A DNA stretch of 64,000 bases from CAVVAE01 sp963746185 (GTDB lineage: Bacteria > Actinomycetota > Actinomycetes > Propionibacteriales > Nocardioidaceae), in assembly GCA_963746185.1 (NCBI GenBank), contig CAVVAE010000001.1, positions 248,001 to 312,000 of the forward strand, written 5' to 3'. Of the stretch, positions 52,431-60,588 are shown in pieces. The first letter of the stretch is position 1. Every line of letters starts with the position of its first letter. Under the pieces are notes generated by a model. That model worked only from the letters and a program-made list of their open reading frames with translations. It made no database searches and had not been told where the DNA came from. The position numbers and the translations under genes were made by a program.

Positions 52431-52952
52431 GTGACCATCCACTCCGACCATCCCTTTATGGCTCCCGAGGGCCAGCGGGACCCGGTCCGCCGGCTGCGAA
52501 GCCGACTTGGGGGCACCGTGTCGTTGTGGACCAGCGGATCACCGGACGCGCGCGCGGGACTGACGGTTTCGTCGTACGTCGTGGCAGCGGGTGAACCCGG
52601 CCATGCCCTGGCACTGCTCGACCCAGAGGCCAGCCTCACCGAACTCATCCTCGAGACGCGAACAGCGGTTCTGCAGCTCCTCGAGTGGGAGCACCGCGAC
52701 CTGGCCGACGCCTTCGCCGGCCTCGCCCCAGCGCCGGGCGGCGTGTTCACGATGGGCACGTGGGAAGACACCGAGTGGGGCCCGCGGCTCGTCGACGCCT
52801 CGACCTGGGCAGGTCTTCGTCTCGTCGACGCCCCGCCGACTGAGGTTGGTTGGTCGTTGCTGGTGGACGCCGTGATCGAGAACGTGGAGATCGGTGAGGA
52901 GCGCGCCCCTCTTGTCCATCGGCGTGGCCGCTACCAACGCCCACCGTCCTAA
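52431..52952 (+). CDS. Flavin reductase-like domain protein
   Basis: The 173-residue protein begins VTIHSDHPFMAPEGQRDPVR. It has the split-barrel flavin reductase features TVSLWTSGS, ARAGLTVSSYVVAAGEPGHA and LEWEHRDLADAFAG, then WGPRLVDASTW. It probably binds FMN; its partner is unknown. GTG 52431 is chosen on the basis of the -10 hexamer six bases upstream and homologue-like N terminus. GTG 52407 and 52413 are alternatives. It ends at a long hairpin shared with the convergent small gene. Confidence 0.86.
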   Translation: MTIHSDHPFMAPEGQRDPVRRLRSRLGGTVSLWTSGSPDARAGLTVSSYVVAAGEPGHALALLDPEASLTELILETRTAVLQLLEWEHRDLADAFAGLAPAPGGVFTMGTWEDTEWGPRLVDASTWAGLRLVDAPPTEVGWSLLVDAVIENVEIGEERAPLVHRRGRYQRPPS

Positions 52953-52953
52953 A

Positions 52954-53008
52954 CCCCAATGGTCAGAAGGTCACCACGTCATGACGTGTGACGTTCTGAC
53001 AATTGGGG
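52954..53008. terminator. Long interrupted hairpin between convergent genes (flavin reductase / virulence factor family)
   Basis: A 55-base near-perfect inverted repeat: CCCCAAT/ATTGGGG, a G/A mismatch, GTCAGAA/TTCTGAC, a G/G mismatch, GTCAC/GTGAC, then an inner region with the perfect palindrome ACGTCATGACGT. It starts two bases after one stop and ends 7 bases before the stop of the opposite gene. The layout mirrors the hairpin at 7756-7809. Confidence 0.75.
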
Positions 53009-53015
53009 TGGGGGA

Positions 53016-53303
53016 TCAGAGTGCAGCGAGATAGGCCGCCAGCGCGTTGTCGTCCCAGCGGGCTTCGAGATCGGCGACCACTCGCTCGGCCACCTCGACC
53101 GTCGTACCTTCCGCTGTGACCCAGTTTCCGCGCGCCCAACCCTCGAGGTAGGCATCGCTGGAGGTGTCGCCCAGCCGCATCGCCGCCTCGTCAATCGCTT
53201 CCTGAAATCGGGCCGGCAACGGTGTCTTCGTCGTCTGGTCGCCGTCGCGGACGACGACCAGTGAGGGCAGCTCGCGCCACGAGGTCACTTGGTACTCAGC
53301 CAC
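53016..53303 (-). CDS. Small 'virulence factor' family protein (95 aa)
   Basis: The protein begins MAEYQVTSWRELPSLVVVRD and contains PARFQEAIDEAAMRLGDTSS and then YLEGWARGNW. This matches a small conserved protein annotated as 'virulence factor' in many genomes. The name is historical and gives no function. GTG 53303 is supported by a TATCAT hexamer seven bases upstream. It is divergent from the phosphotransferase-like gene. Confidence 0.85.
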   Translation of the reverse strand: MAEYQVTSWRELPSLVVVRDGDQTTKTPLPARFQEAIDEAAMRLGDTSSDAYLEGWARGNWVTAEGTTVEVAERVVADLEARWDDNALAAYLAAL

Positions 53304-53310
53304 GAGCGCG

Positions 53311-53316
53311 ATGATA
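53311..53316 (-). promoter_or_regulatory. -10 hexamer of the small virulence factor family gene (leaderless)
   Basis: TATCAT on the minus strand lies seven bases before GTG 53303. Confidence 0.5.
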
Positions 53317-53371
53317 GTGACGAGCCACCAGCCATCGGAGGTCTCCAGGCCGTGATGAAAGGGTGGTCAGC

Positions 53372-54322
53372 ATGGCAACGGACGCTCTTCCGGACGACGG
53401 CACTCAGCTCGATTGGTTCGGTACGCCGCTGACACCGCTCGCCGGCGGTTACAGCGGCGAGACGTTCCTTGTCGGCGACTTGGCTGACCGAGTCGTCGCC
53501 CGCATCTACCGCCGAAACCCTGACAGGGCAGCGATCGACGCCAGCATCCTTCGGCTGGTGAAGGGCATCGTTCCCGTGCCGGAGGTGGTCGAGCTGCGGC
53601 CCGCCACCGCCGATACACCGGCGGTGCTCGTCACCGAGTTTCTCGACGGTGTGCTGCTGGAGCGAGTCCTCCAAGATCCGCCGCCTGACCTGGACTGGGC
53701 AACACTGGGCACGAACCTCGGCCGAGTTCTCGGCCGCCTGTCGGGTATGCCGTTCTTGAGCGCTGGCATGTTCGTCGACGCGAACTTGAGCATCAGTACC
53801 GACGACATGCCGACCGACTTGGTCGCCTGGGCCCAGCACCTTCGAGACACGGGGCGGATCGCCGCCTGGTCAGAGCCTGACTGGCACGCAGTGCTGACCC
53901 TGATCGACCAGGCCGAGGACTTGCTCAATGACGAGAACCCGCAGCGCACTGTGCTCGCCCACAGCGACTTCAACCCGAAGAACATCCTGGTCGACCCCGT
54001 CGAATGTCGGATTGTCGGACTGCTCGATTGGGAATTCGCGCATGCGGGTTCCATCCACACCGACTTCGGCAACATCACTCGGTTCGAGCGGGACGACCGG
54101 CTCGTGGGCCCGATGACTCAGGCCTTCGTCGAGTCGGCGCCAGGCGAGATTCGGAAGCCCTTTGAACAAGGCCGCGCGACAGATCTCTGGGCGCTGGTCG
54201 AGCTCGCCGGTAGGACACCGTCCAACGCCGTAGGTGAGCTCGCGAGTGAGCTCCTGCTGGCCCAGGCTCGCAGTCAGGATCTCCAGGCGTGGCCGTGGGA
54301 AACGCCCCGCGTTGACCCGTAA
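53372..54322 (+). CDS. Aminoglycoside phosphotransferase-family kinase-like protein
   Basis: The 316-residue protein has the APH/choline-kinase fold: a Gly-rich loop GGYSGETFLVG, RVVARIYRRNP, VLVTEFLDGVLLERVL, the catalytic loop LAHSDFNPKNILVD (Brenner-type HxDxxxxN) and metal-binding Asp in GLLDWEFAHAGS. The substrate may be a small alcohol, sugar or antibiotic and cannot be told. ATG 53372 is preferred to GTG 53363. The rpsA promoter -35 lies within its last codons. Confidence 0.88.
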   Translation: MATDALPDDGTQLDWFGTPLTPLAGGYSGETFLVGDLADRVVARIYRRNPDRAAIDASILRLVKGIVPVPEVVELRPATADTPAVLVTEFLDGVLLERVLQDPPPDLDWATLGTNLGRVLGRLSGMPFLSAGMFVDANLSISTDDMPTDLVAWAQHLRDTGRIAAWSEPDWHAVLTLIDQAEDLLNDENPQRTVLAHSDFNPKNILVDPVECRIVGLLDWEFAHAGSIHTDFGNITRFERDDRLVGPMTQAFVESAPGEIRKPFEQGRATDLWALVELAGRTPSNAVGELASELLLAQARSQDLQAWPWETPRVDP

Positions 54323-54341
54323 GGCGCAAAACCCGTACCCT
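54312..54341 (+). promoter_or_regulatory. rpsA promoter
   Basis: TTGACC (54312-54317), an 18-base spacer and TACCCT (54336-54341) form a good housekeeping promoter. Its -35 lies in the 3' end of the preceding gene. Transcription from about 54348 would give a leader of about 170 bases before the rpsA ATG. I saw no clear riboswitch in it. Confidence 0.6.
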
Positions 54342-54517
54342 AGATGTTGCGCTATGGGCCTGCATGACCTCAGACCGAGCAGGCTCGTGCTCGCTGTTCT
54401 CACCATCTAGCCTTCTTTCCCGGCTCACTCTGGCCAGGGTCACACGGCAGGACCGCGATCCAAGGGCCTTTGGCGTGCACGCACGACTTTCTATCCACCT
54501 ATCGGAGTTCCTACTAC

Positions 54518-56059
54518 ATGACGAGCAGCATCGAGGCCCCTCCCGCCGCACAGGAGACACCGCAAGTAGCAGTCAACGACATCGGATCGGCGGAGGACTT
54601 CCTCGCCGCCATCGACGCGACGATCAAGTACTTCAACGATGGCGACATCGTTGACGGGATCATCGTCAAGGTCGACCGGGACGAGGTCCTGCTCGACATC
54701 GGCTACAAGACCGAGGGCGTCATCCCTTCGCGTGAGCTGTCGATCAAGCACGACATCGACCCCGGCGAAGTCGTCGCCGTCGGCGACAAGGTCGAAGCCC
54801 TCGTTCTCCAGAAGGAGGACAAGGAAGGCCGACTCATCCTCTCCAAGAAGCGCGCACAGTACGAGCGCGCCTGGGGCACGATCGAAAAGATCAAGGAAGA
54901 AGACGGTGTCGTCACCGGCTCGGTCATCGAGGTCGTCAAGGGCGGTCTGATCATCGACATCGGGCTGCGTGGCTTCCTGCCTGCTTCGCTCGTCGAGATG
55001 CGTCGCGTCCGTGACCTCCAGCCGTACGTCGGGAAAGAGCTCGAAGCGAAGATCATCGAGCTCGACAAGAACCGCAACAACGTCGTGCTCTCACGACGTG
55101 CGTGGCTCGAGCAGACCCAGTCCGAGGTCCGACAAAACTTCCTCACCCAGCTGCAGAAGGGCCAGGTCCGGCCTGGCGTCGTGTCGTCGATCGTCAACTT
55201 CGGCGCCTTCGTCGACCTCGGCGGTGTCGACGGTCTCGTGCACGTCTCTGAACTCTCCTGGAAGCACATCGACCACCCGTCCGAGGTGGTCGAGGTGGGC
55301 CAAGAGGTCACCGTTGAGGTGCTCGACGTCGACATGGACCGCGAGCGCGTCTCGCTGTCGCTGAAGGCGACGCAGGAAGACCCGTGGCAGCAGTTCGCTC
55401 GCACCCACCAGATGGGTCAGATCGTCCCAGGCAAGGTCACCAAGCTCGTCCCGTTCGGCGCCTTCGTGCGTGTCGACGAGGGCATCGAGGGTCTGGTGCA
55501 CATCTCCGAACTGGCTGAGCGCCACGTCGAGATCCCCGAGCAGGTCGTGCAGGTCAATGACGACGTGATGGTCAAGATCATCGACATCGACCTCGAGCGT
55601 CGCCGCATCTCGCTGTCGCTCAAGCAGGCCAATGAAGGTGTCGACAGCACGTCCGACGACTTCGACCCGACCCTGTACGGCATGGCAGCGTCCTACGACG
55701 CCGAGGGCAACTACCTCTACCCCGAAGGGTTCGACCCCGAGACGGGCGAGTGGCTCGACGGCTACGACGACCAGAAGGCAGCCTGGGAGAAGCAGTACGC
55801 CGAGGCGCATGCCCGCTGGGAGGCGCACAAGCAGCAGGTCGAGGATGCCTCCAAGGCTGAGGTCGAGGCCGGTGAAGCGTCGAGCTACTCCTCTGAGGAG
55901 GCGTCGACCGACGAAGCGGCCCCGAGTGCCAGCACCGACACGGACACCGGCACCGGCACCCCCGCAGCACCGTCGCCCGAGGAGCCGGCCACCGATGGTT
56001 CGCTCGCCTCGGATGAGGCGCTGCAGGCCCTCCGTGAGAAGTTGACCGGCGGCCAATAA
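54518..56059 (+). CDS. rpsA: 30S ribosomal protein S1
   Basis: The 513-residue protein has four S1 RNA-binding repeats: GDIVDGIIVKVDRDEVLLDI, GVVTGSVIEVVKGGLIIDIG, GQVRPGVVSSIVNFGAFVDL and GQIVPGKVTKLVPFGAFVRV. Each is followed by a (L/V)SLS or similar end. A long acidic, Ser/Thr/Pro-rich C-terminal tail (~430-513) is typical of actinobacterial S1. S1 helps recruit mRNA to the 30S subunit. ATG 54518 is chosen, with GGAG 12 bases upstream; the earlier in-frame ATG is not preceded by a family-like N terminus. A strong terminator follows. Confidence 0.97.
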   Translation: MTSSIEAPPAAQETPQVAVNDIGSAEDFLAAIDATIKYFNDGDIVDGIIVKVDRDEVLLDIGYKTEGVIPSRELSIKHDIDPGEVVAVGDKVEALVLQKEDKEGRLILSKKRAQYERAWGTIEKIKEEDGVVTGSVIEVVKGGLIIDIGLRGFLPASLVEMRRVRDLQPYVGKELEAKIIELDKNRNNVVLSRRAWLEQTQSEVRQNFLTQLQKGQVRPGVVSSIVNFGAFVDLGGVDGLVHVSELSWKHIDHPSEVVEVGQEVTVEVLDVDMDRERVSLSLKATQEDPWQQFARTHQMGQIVPGKVTKLVPFGAFVRVDEGIEGLVHISELAERHVEIPEQVVQVNDDVMVKIIDIDLERRRISLSLKQANEGVDSTSDDFDPTLYGMAASYDAEGNYLYPEGFDPETGEWLDGYDDQKAAWEKQYAEAHARWEAHKQQVEDASKAEVEAGEASSYSSEEASTDEAAPSASTDTDTGTGTPAAPSPEEPATDGSLASDEALQALREKLTGGQ

Positions 56060-56088
56060 CCGACCGGCTTCATACCAACGTCTCAAGG

Positions 56089-56122
56089 AACGACCCCGCA
56101 CCCCTTTGGGTGCGGGGTCGTT
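56089..56122 (+). terminator. rpsA terminator
   Basis: A 15-bp perfect stem (AACGACCCCGCACCC with its complement) with a 4-base CTTT loop and a short T-run at its 3' end, 30 bases after the rpsA stop. Confidence 0.88.
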
Positions 56123-56135
56123 TCGCGTGCGTGGC

Positions 56136-56141
56136 TACCCT
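56136..56141 (+). promoter_or_regulatory. -10 hexamer of the SGNH hydrolase gene (leaderless)
   Basis: TACCCT lies seven bases before ATG 56149, just after the rpsA terminator. It supports this ATG over a longer opening at 56110. Confidence 0.5.
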
Positions 56142-56148
56142 TGCGCAC

Positions 56149-57417
56149 ATGGGAAAACCGGGCTGGTCGCGGCTGACGCGCGGCTCGCTCGCTCAGTCTG
56201 CGGTGGCGATGGTGGCTGCTGGCGTTGTCCTTGCGGGGTGTACGTCGTCCACGAGCTCCGAGGTACCCGCCGCGCCCTCGAGTTCCGGAAACGAGTCCAC
56301 CACCGTGCCGTCTGGCCCGCGTTGGGTCGTCACGCTTGGCGACAGCTACATCTCCGGAGAAGGTGCTCGCTGGGCCGGGAACACGTCCGGTGCGGCACGT
56401 AAGGTCGATGCGCTCGGACCACGTGCGTATTTCGATGCCAGCGGAACAGAGGCAGCACCCGGCTGCCATCGCGCTGACGAGTCGATCGCTACGCTCGCCG
56501 CGCCCGGCATCAGGGGCAAGAACTTCGCCTGCTCCGGTGCACGCACCAACAGCGATGCCTCCGGAGTCCGGTTTCGGCCGGGTCTCGACTTCTACGACGA
56601 TCACGACGGCCATGTCGGCCAGGCCCTTGCGTTGCAGCGTTTCGCCTCTGATCACCAGGTCTCTGACGTGATCGTCTCGATCGGCGGCAACGACTTCGGT
56701 TTCGGCGCGATCGCGGGCAACTGCGTATCGGCGTTCCTCAACACAGCTGGTGGAGTGGAACGTTACTGCAAGGACGATCCCTCATTGGTAGCTCGGTTCG
56801 GTCCCCAAAGCGCCCAGCAGATCCGGATGAAGATCAGCAATGCGCTGGGCCGAGTCGCGCTCGCGATGCGGCGCGCAGACTACGCGGCATCGGACTACCG
56901 ACTGGTGGTGCTCACCTACCCGTCACCAATTCCGCCCGGCGACCAGCTTCGGTACGCGCAAGATCAGCGCTATCGGGTGGGTGGGTGTCCACTCTTCGCT
57001 GCGGATGCGACGTGGGCCAACGACGTCGCTTTGACCACGATCAACGGCGCGGTCTCTGAGGCGGCGCGTGGCAGTGGGCTCGAGAACGTCGAGGTGCTTG
57101 ACGTGAGCCAGGCTTTTGTCGGCCACCGGCTCTGTGAGCAAGGGGCGCATCAGTTGGAGGAGACCGGCCTGGCCAACTGGCATGCACCAGCAGCAGTCGA
57201 TCAGCTGGAGTGGGTCAACAAGATTTACTTCACCATCGCGCCCTGGCAGATCCAGGAGTCTTTGCATCCTGGCTACTGGGGGATGGCGGCCGAACGTGCG
57301 TGCGTGCGGTTGCTGCTGGAGACGTCACCCGGTGATGGCCCGATCAGCTCACATCAGTGTGTGGGCGACGGGACGGGGCTACGCAACGGTGCACCCGCAA
57401 TGCGTCTCCTGGGTTGA
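56149..57417 (+). CDS. SGNH/GDSL hydrolase lipoprotein
   Basis: The 422-residue protein has a signal peptide ending in a lipobox (GVVLAGC), then a Ser/Thr/Pro-rich linker. An SGNH hydrolase domain follows, with block I Ser in VVTLGDSYISGEG, block III IVSIGGNDFGFG with the oxyanion Asn, and block V His in ESLHPGYWGM. Several paired cysteines (CHRADES, NFACSGARTN, AGNCVSAF, YCKDD) suggest disulfides in an extracytoplasmic esterase or lipase. The substrate is unknown. ATG 56149 follows a -10 hexamer by seven bases. Confidence 0.9.
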   Translation: MGKPGWSRLTRGSLAQSAVAMVAAGVVLAGCTSSTSSEVPAAPSSSGNESTTVPSGPRWVVTLGDSYISGEGARWAGNTSGAARKVDALGPRAYFDASGTEAAPGCHRADESIATLAAPGIRGKNFACSGARTNSDASGVRFRPGLDFYDDHDGHVGQALALQRFASDHQVSDVIVSIGGNDFGFGAIAGNCVSAFLNTAGGVERYCKDDPSLVARFGPQSAQQIRMKISNALGRVALAMRRADYAASDYRLVVLTYPSPIPPGDQLRYAQDQRYRVGGCPLFAADATWANDVALTTINGAVSEAARGSGLENVEVLDVSQAFVGHRLCEQGAHQLEETGLANWHAPAAVDQLEWVNKIYFTIAPWQIQESLHPGYWGMAAERACVRLLLETSPGDGPISSHQCVGDGTGLRNGAPAMRLLG

Positions 57418-57439
57418 GGTGGGTGGGCTCAGGGTGGAC

Positions 57440-57628
57440 TCAGCGGTGCGGCTTGGCGACGTACGGCGTACTGGGCAAGTCAGGAGTGGGGGACCAGTCT
57501 CGAGGGAGGCCGGAGCCGGATCGGAAGCCATACCCATCGAGTTTGATCATGCGGACCAGGTGGGCCGCGTACCACGCGCCGACGACGGCGAGGGCGACGA
57601 GCGAAAGTGTTACGCCGATCGATGTCAT
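57440..57628 (-). CDS. Small membrane protein divergent from the GlxA regulator
   Basis: The 62-residue product starts MTSIGVTLSLVALAVVGAWY, one transmembrane helix, and continues AAHLVRMIKLDGYGFR. A Pro/Ser-rich tail follows. No family is recognised. CAGACT lies seven bases before the ATG, a leaderless-type spacing, and a GGCAG-N5-CTGCC element covers this region. It shares the divergent operator region with the GlxA-type regulator, which makes it a likely target. Confidence 0.65.
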   Translation of the reverse strand: MTSIGVTLSLVALAVVGAWYAAHLVRMIKLDGYGFRSGSGLPRDWSPTPDLPSTPYVAKPHR

Positions 57629-57643
57629 GGCAGTAAGTCTGCC
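57629..57643. promoter_or_regulatory. GGCAG-N5-CTGCC element at the start of the small membrane gene
   Basis: GGCAG (57629-57633) and CTGCC (57639-57643) form an inverted repeat that covers the -10 of the minus-strand gene. It uses the same half-site as the two palindromes nearer the GlxA gene. Confidence 0.5.
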
Positions 57644-57655
57644 TCGCGTGAAGTC

Positions 57656-57671
57656 CTGCCACTAGTGGCAG
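57656..57671. promoter_or_regulatory. Perfect 16-base palindrome CTGCCACTAGTGGCAG (probable operator)
   Basis: The sequence is its own reverse complement and lies midway in the divergent intergenic region. The half-site CTGCCA/TGGCAG is shared with the element at 57694-57713. Confidence 0.65.
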
Positions 57672-57693
57672 AAGTGCCCCCCTACCTCGATTT

Positions 57694-57713
57694 CCTGCCA
57701 ACTTTCTGGCAGG
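57694..57713. promoter_or_regulatory. CCTGCCA-N6-TGGCAGG inverted repeat overlapping the GlxA -10
   Basis: The 7-base arms are perfectly complementary. The right arm overlaps the -10-like CAGGAT (57710-57715), which is six bases before GTG 57722. Binding here would block the promoter, so autoregulation is likely. Confidence 0.65.
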
Positions 57714-57721
57714 ATGAATCC

Positions 57722-58708
57722 GTGCTGAAAAACGTTGCGGTGCTCGTCTATCCCGGTGTCGCCCCCTTCGAGCTCGGTGTGCTGTGCGAGGCCTGGGGCC
57801 TCGACCGCTCCGACCAGGGCGTTCCCAGCTTTGAATTTTCCATCTGCACGCCTGAGCCCGGTCGCGTGGCGACCAGTTTGCCCGGGTTCGGGCTCGAGGT
57901 AAGTGAAGGGCTCGACCGGTTGGCCGATGCCGACCTGATCTGCCTGCCAGCGATGCCCCGCGACCAGCCCGTGCCGCCAGCCGTGATCACCGCTCTCCAG
58001 GCCGCCTACGCCCGCGGTGCCCGGCTGCTCTCGGTCTGTGCCGGCGCCTTCGTGCTCGGCGAGGCCGGCCTGCTCGACGACCGGCTCTGCACCACGCACT
58101 GGAGGTACGTCGACGAGCTCGAGGAGCGTTTCCCGCTGGCGAAGGTCAACTGCGACGTGCTGTACGTCGAGGACGGCCCGATCATCACCTCGGCCGGATC
58201 CGCAGCCGGCCTCGACGCCTGCCTGCACGTGATCAGGCAGGAGTTCGGCGCCAGCATCGCTGCCACCGTGGCTCGTCGGATGGTGGTGGCTCCGCATCGC
58301 GACGGCGGCCAGGCCCAGTTCATCGAGTCCCCGGTGCCGACGATGACAGCCGACACCTTGCAGCCGCTGCTGGAGTGGATGGGTGCACACATCGGCGAGG
58401 AGATGAGTGTCGAGTCATTGGCGGCTCGCGCCGTGATGGCGCCGCGCACGTTCGCGCGACGGTTCAAGGCCGAAACGGGTACGACGCCGTACCACTGGAT
58501 CACTAACCAACGCGTGCTGCTGGCCGAACGCCTGCTCGAGGAGACCGACGACACCGTCGAACGGATCGCCACCCGGGTGGGTTTCAGCAACGCCACGGCC
58601 TTCCGTCATCACTTCGCGCGGCTGCGCGGCACGAGTCCGCAGGCATACCGCCGCTACTTCAAGGCGCCGCCCACGCCGACGGCGTCACGCCACGACGTGT
58701 CCCTGTGA
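57722..58708 (+). CDS. GlxA/AdpA-type AraC-family transcriptional regulator
   Basis: The 328-residue protein has an N-terminal DJ-1/PfpI-like domain (LKNVAVLVYPGVAPFELGVL, LLSVCAGAFVLGEAGLLD with a Cys at the nucleophile elbow, ITSAGSAAGLDACLHVI). A C-terminal AraC DNA-binding domain with two HTH units follows (MSVESLAARAVMAPRTFARR and ETDDTVERIATRVGFSNATA). Such regulators respond to small metabolites. GTG 57722 begins at the family N terminus. Palindromes with TGGCA half-sites lie just upstream; AdpA-type regulators are known to prefer TGGC-containing sites. Confidence 0.92.
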   Translation: MLKNVAVLVYPGVAPFELGVLCEAWGLDRSDQGVPSFEFSICTPEPGRVATSLPGFGLEVSEGLDRLADADLICLPAMPRDQPVPPAVITALQAAYARGARLLSVCAGAFVLGEAGLLDDRLCTTHWRYVDELEERFPLAKVNCDVLYVEDGPIITSAGSAAGLDACLHVIRQEFGASIAATVARRMVVAPHRDGGQAQFIESPVPTMTADTLQPLLEWMGAHIGEEMSVESLAARAVMAPRTFARRFKAETGTTPYHWITNQRVLLAERLLEETDDTVERIATRVGFSNATAFRHHFARLRGTSPQAYRRYFKAPPTPTASRHDVSL

Positions 58709-58714
58709 CCCGCT

Positions 58715-58760
58715 GATTGAGCTTGGCGAAATCATCGGTGGTCTCGACAAGCTCGACCAC
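58715..58760. repeat. Intergenic repeat, inverted copy of the 34.7 kb family
   Basis: GATTGAGCTTGGCGAAATC (58715-58733) is the reverse complement form of the GATTTCGAC..GCTCAATC unit. GGTGGTCTCGACAAGCTCGA, followed by CCAC, at 58737-58760 is the reverse complement form of GGTGGTCGAGCTTGTCGAGACC. The pair sits between the GlxA regulator and coaE. Confidence 0.85.
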
Positions 58761-58798
58761 TGAAGGGATCCCGCTGAAAATGTGACACGCTTGGCCGC

Positions 58799-59398
58799 AT
58801 GCTGCGTGTGGGTCTGACCGGGGGGATTGGTTCGGGCAAGTCTTCGGTCAGCCGGCTACTGGCAGAGCATGGTGCGGTCGTCATCGACGCCGACCTGCTG
58901 GCCAGGGAAGTCGTCGCGGCGGGCACCCCCGGACTTGCGGAGATCGTGATTTCGTTCGGTCCGGAGATGGTGACCGAAGACGGCGAGCTCGACCGGGCCG
59001 CGATGGGCCGCCGGGTCTTCGGCGACGACGAAGCCCGTCGGCGACTCGAGTCGATCGTCCATCCCCGTGTCCGCGCCCGCGCCGCGGAGATCGAGGCCGA
59101 GGCCGCCCCTGATGCTGTGGTGGTGCACGACATCCCACTGCTGGTGGAGACCGGCCAAGCCGACAAGTTCGACGTCGTCGTGGTCGTGGACGCGTCGCCG
59201 GACGTCCGGGTGGAGCGGATCATGCATGCACGTCAGATGAGCGAGGAGGACGCCCGAGCCCGGATCGCTGCGCAGGCAGACAGAGAGCAGCGGCTCGCAG
59301 CTGCCGACCACGTCCTCAGCAATGACGGGTCGTTGGAGCAGCTGCGAACCGCTGTCGATCGCCTCTGGGGCGAGCTCTCTGCAGGCGTTACGCGCTAG
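58799..59398 (+). CDS. coaE: Dephospho-CoA kinase
   Basis: CoaE phosphorylates the 3'-hydroxyl of dephospho-CoA, the last step of coenzyme A synthesis. The 199-residue P-loop kinase begins MLRVGLTGGIGSGKSSVSRL (Walker A). It has VVIDADLLAREVV with the catalytic-type Asp, LESIVHPRVRAR, VVHDIPLLVET and ARIAAQADREQRLAAADHVL. The length is the short, monofunctional form. The gene's position after rpsA, with two insertions between, is normal for actinobacteria. It is convergent with the sigma factor gene, with only 10 bases between. Confidence 0.97.
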   Translation: MLRVGLTGGIGSGKSSVSRLLAEHGAVVIDADLLAREVVAAGTPGLAEIVISFGPEMVTEDGELDRAAMGRRVFGDDEARRRLESIVHPRVRARAAEIEAEAAPDAVVVHDIPLLVETGQADKFDVVVVVDASPDVRVERIMHARQMSEEDARARIAAQADREQRLAAADHVLSNDGSLEQLRTAVDRLWGELSAGVTR

Positions 59399-59408
59399 TT
59401 GTCGTCGG

Positions 59409-60374
59409 TCAGGCGGCTAGGTCAGGGTCGGCGAGCTTGCGCAACAGCGCGAGTGCCTCTCGCTCGAGCTGGCGAACCCGCTCGGCTGAGACCCCGTGTC
59501 GCGCGCCGATGTCGGCGAGCTTCTCTTGGCGCCCGTCGACCAGCCCGTAACGGGCCCGGATGACGTCGGCCGACCGGTCGTCGAGCAGTTCGACGAGCTG
59601 GTCGAGGCGCCGGCGAGACTCCACGTCGAGGAACGCCGAGTCGGGTCCGGGCGTGGTCTCGCGGGCGACCAGGTCGCCCAACGACGTGTCTCCGTCCTCG
59701 TCGACGGGTGTGTCGAGGCTCACATGGTCACGACCCCAGTTAATGAGGTCGAGCACGCGCTCGAACGACATGTCGAGCTCTGCGGCGATCTCGTCAGGCT
59801 CCGGGTCACGGCCGAGCTGGCGCTCGAGCGTGCGGCGGGCTGAGCCGATCTGGTTGAGCTCCTCGACGACGTGCACCGGCAGCCGGACGACACGCGCCTG
59901 CTGGGCGATGCCGCGGGTGATCGCCTGACGAACCCACCAGGTGGCGTAGGTCGAGAACTTGTAGCCCTTGGCGTAGTCGAACTTCTCCACCGCACGGATC
60001 AGCCCGGTGTTGCCCTCTTGGACGAGGTCGAGCATCGGCATGGCGGAGCGGCCGTACTTGCGGGCAATGGACACGACCAACCGCAGGTTGGCCTGGATGA
60101 ACTGCTTCACCGCGCGCTCACCGTCTTCGACGAGCCACTCCAGCTCCTCGCGACTGGCCCGCATCGGTGCCCCACCCTTGGCTCGTGCGACCCGACCGGT
60201 CTCGAGCAGGTGCTGCGCGAGCAGCCCTGCCTCGATGGCCTTGGAAAGCTCGACTTCGGTGGCAGCATCGAGCAGGGGGGTGCGGGCGATCTCATCGAGA
60301 TACATCCCGACGCTGTCGCGACCGTCGATCGCGCCATCACGCGAGTCGAGTGTTGCGCTACGACGTGTAGCCAC
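59409..60374 (-). CDS. Group 2 (SigB/HrdB-like) sigma-70 factor
   Basis: The 321-residue protein has region 1.2 (RDSVGMYLDEIARTPLLDA), region 2 (LRLVVSIARKYGRSAMPMLD, then LVQEGNTGLIRAVEKFDY and KFSTYATWWVRQAITRGIA), region 3 and region 4.2 (KLADIGARHGVSAERVRQLE). The long acidic N-terminal region 1.1 of the primary sigma is absent, so it is a group 2 factor, probably active in stationary phase or stress. GTG 60374 follows GAGGAGAGGAGCAGCC, a strong ribosome-binding site. The 214-base upstream region contains a hairpin and no other gene. Confidence 0.93.
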   Translation of the reverse strand: MATRRSATLDSRDGAIDGRDSVGMYLDEIARTPLLDAATEVELSKAIEAGLLAQHLLETGRVARAKGGAPMRASREELEWLVEDGERAVKQFIQANLRLVVSIARKYGRSAMPMLDLVQEGNTGLIRAVEKFDYAKGYKFSTYATWWVRQAITRGIAQQARVVRLPVHVVEELNQIGSARRTLERQLGRDPEPDEIAAELDMSFERVLDLINWGRDHVSLDTPVDEDGDTSLGDLVARETTPGPDSAFLDVESRRRLDQLVELLDDRSADVIRARYGLVDGRQEKLADIGARHGVSAERVRQLEREALALLRKLADPDLAA

Positions 60375-60402
60375 GGCTGCTCCTCTCCTCTGGTATTGCT
60401 CA

Positions 60403-60429
60403 CCGGACGTATCGATACAACGCGTCCGG
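60403..60429 (-). other. Hairpin in the 5' leader of the sigma factor gene
   Basis: CCGGACG/CGTCCGG arms enclose 13 bases that contain the 10-base palindrome GTATCGATAC. It lies 29-55 bases upstream of the GTG. It may be an operator or an RNA structure; no test is possible here. Confidence 0.45.
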
Positions 60430-60588
60430 GTGACCCTAAGATTCCTGCTTCTGACTAGGTGTTTTGTCGGTTCAAAGGGTCCGCATCCACCGGCGGTGGA
60501 ATAACTGTTGAAACGCCTTGCTCCTGGGCTTAGTTGCCCGTCTCAGGCGTTTCTTACGCCCGTTCAGGAAAGGTTCAGGTTTTGTGGC

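Noticed and set aside
54342..54517. Riboswitch or ribosomal-protein autoregulatory element in the rpsA leader
   Set aside because: The leader is long enough, but no known fold or strong stem was recognised by eye. RNA structure prediction would be needed.
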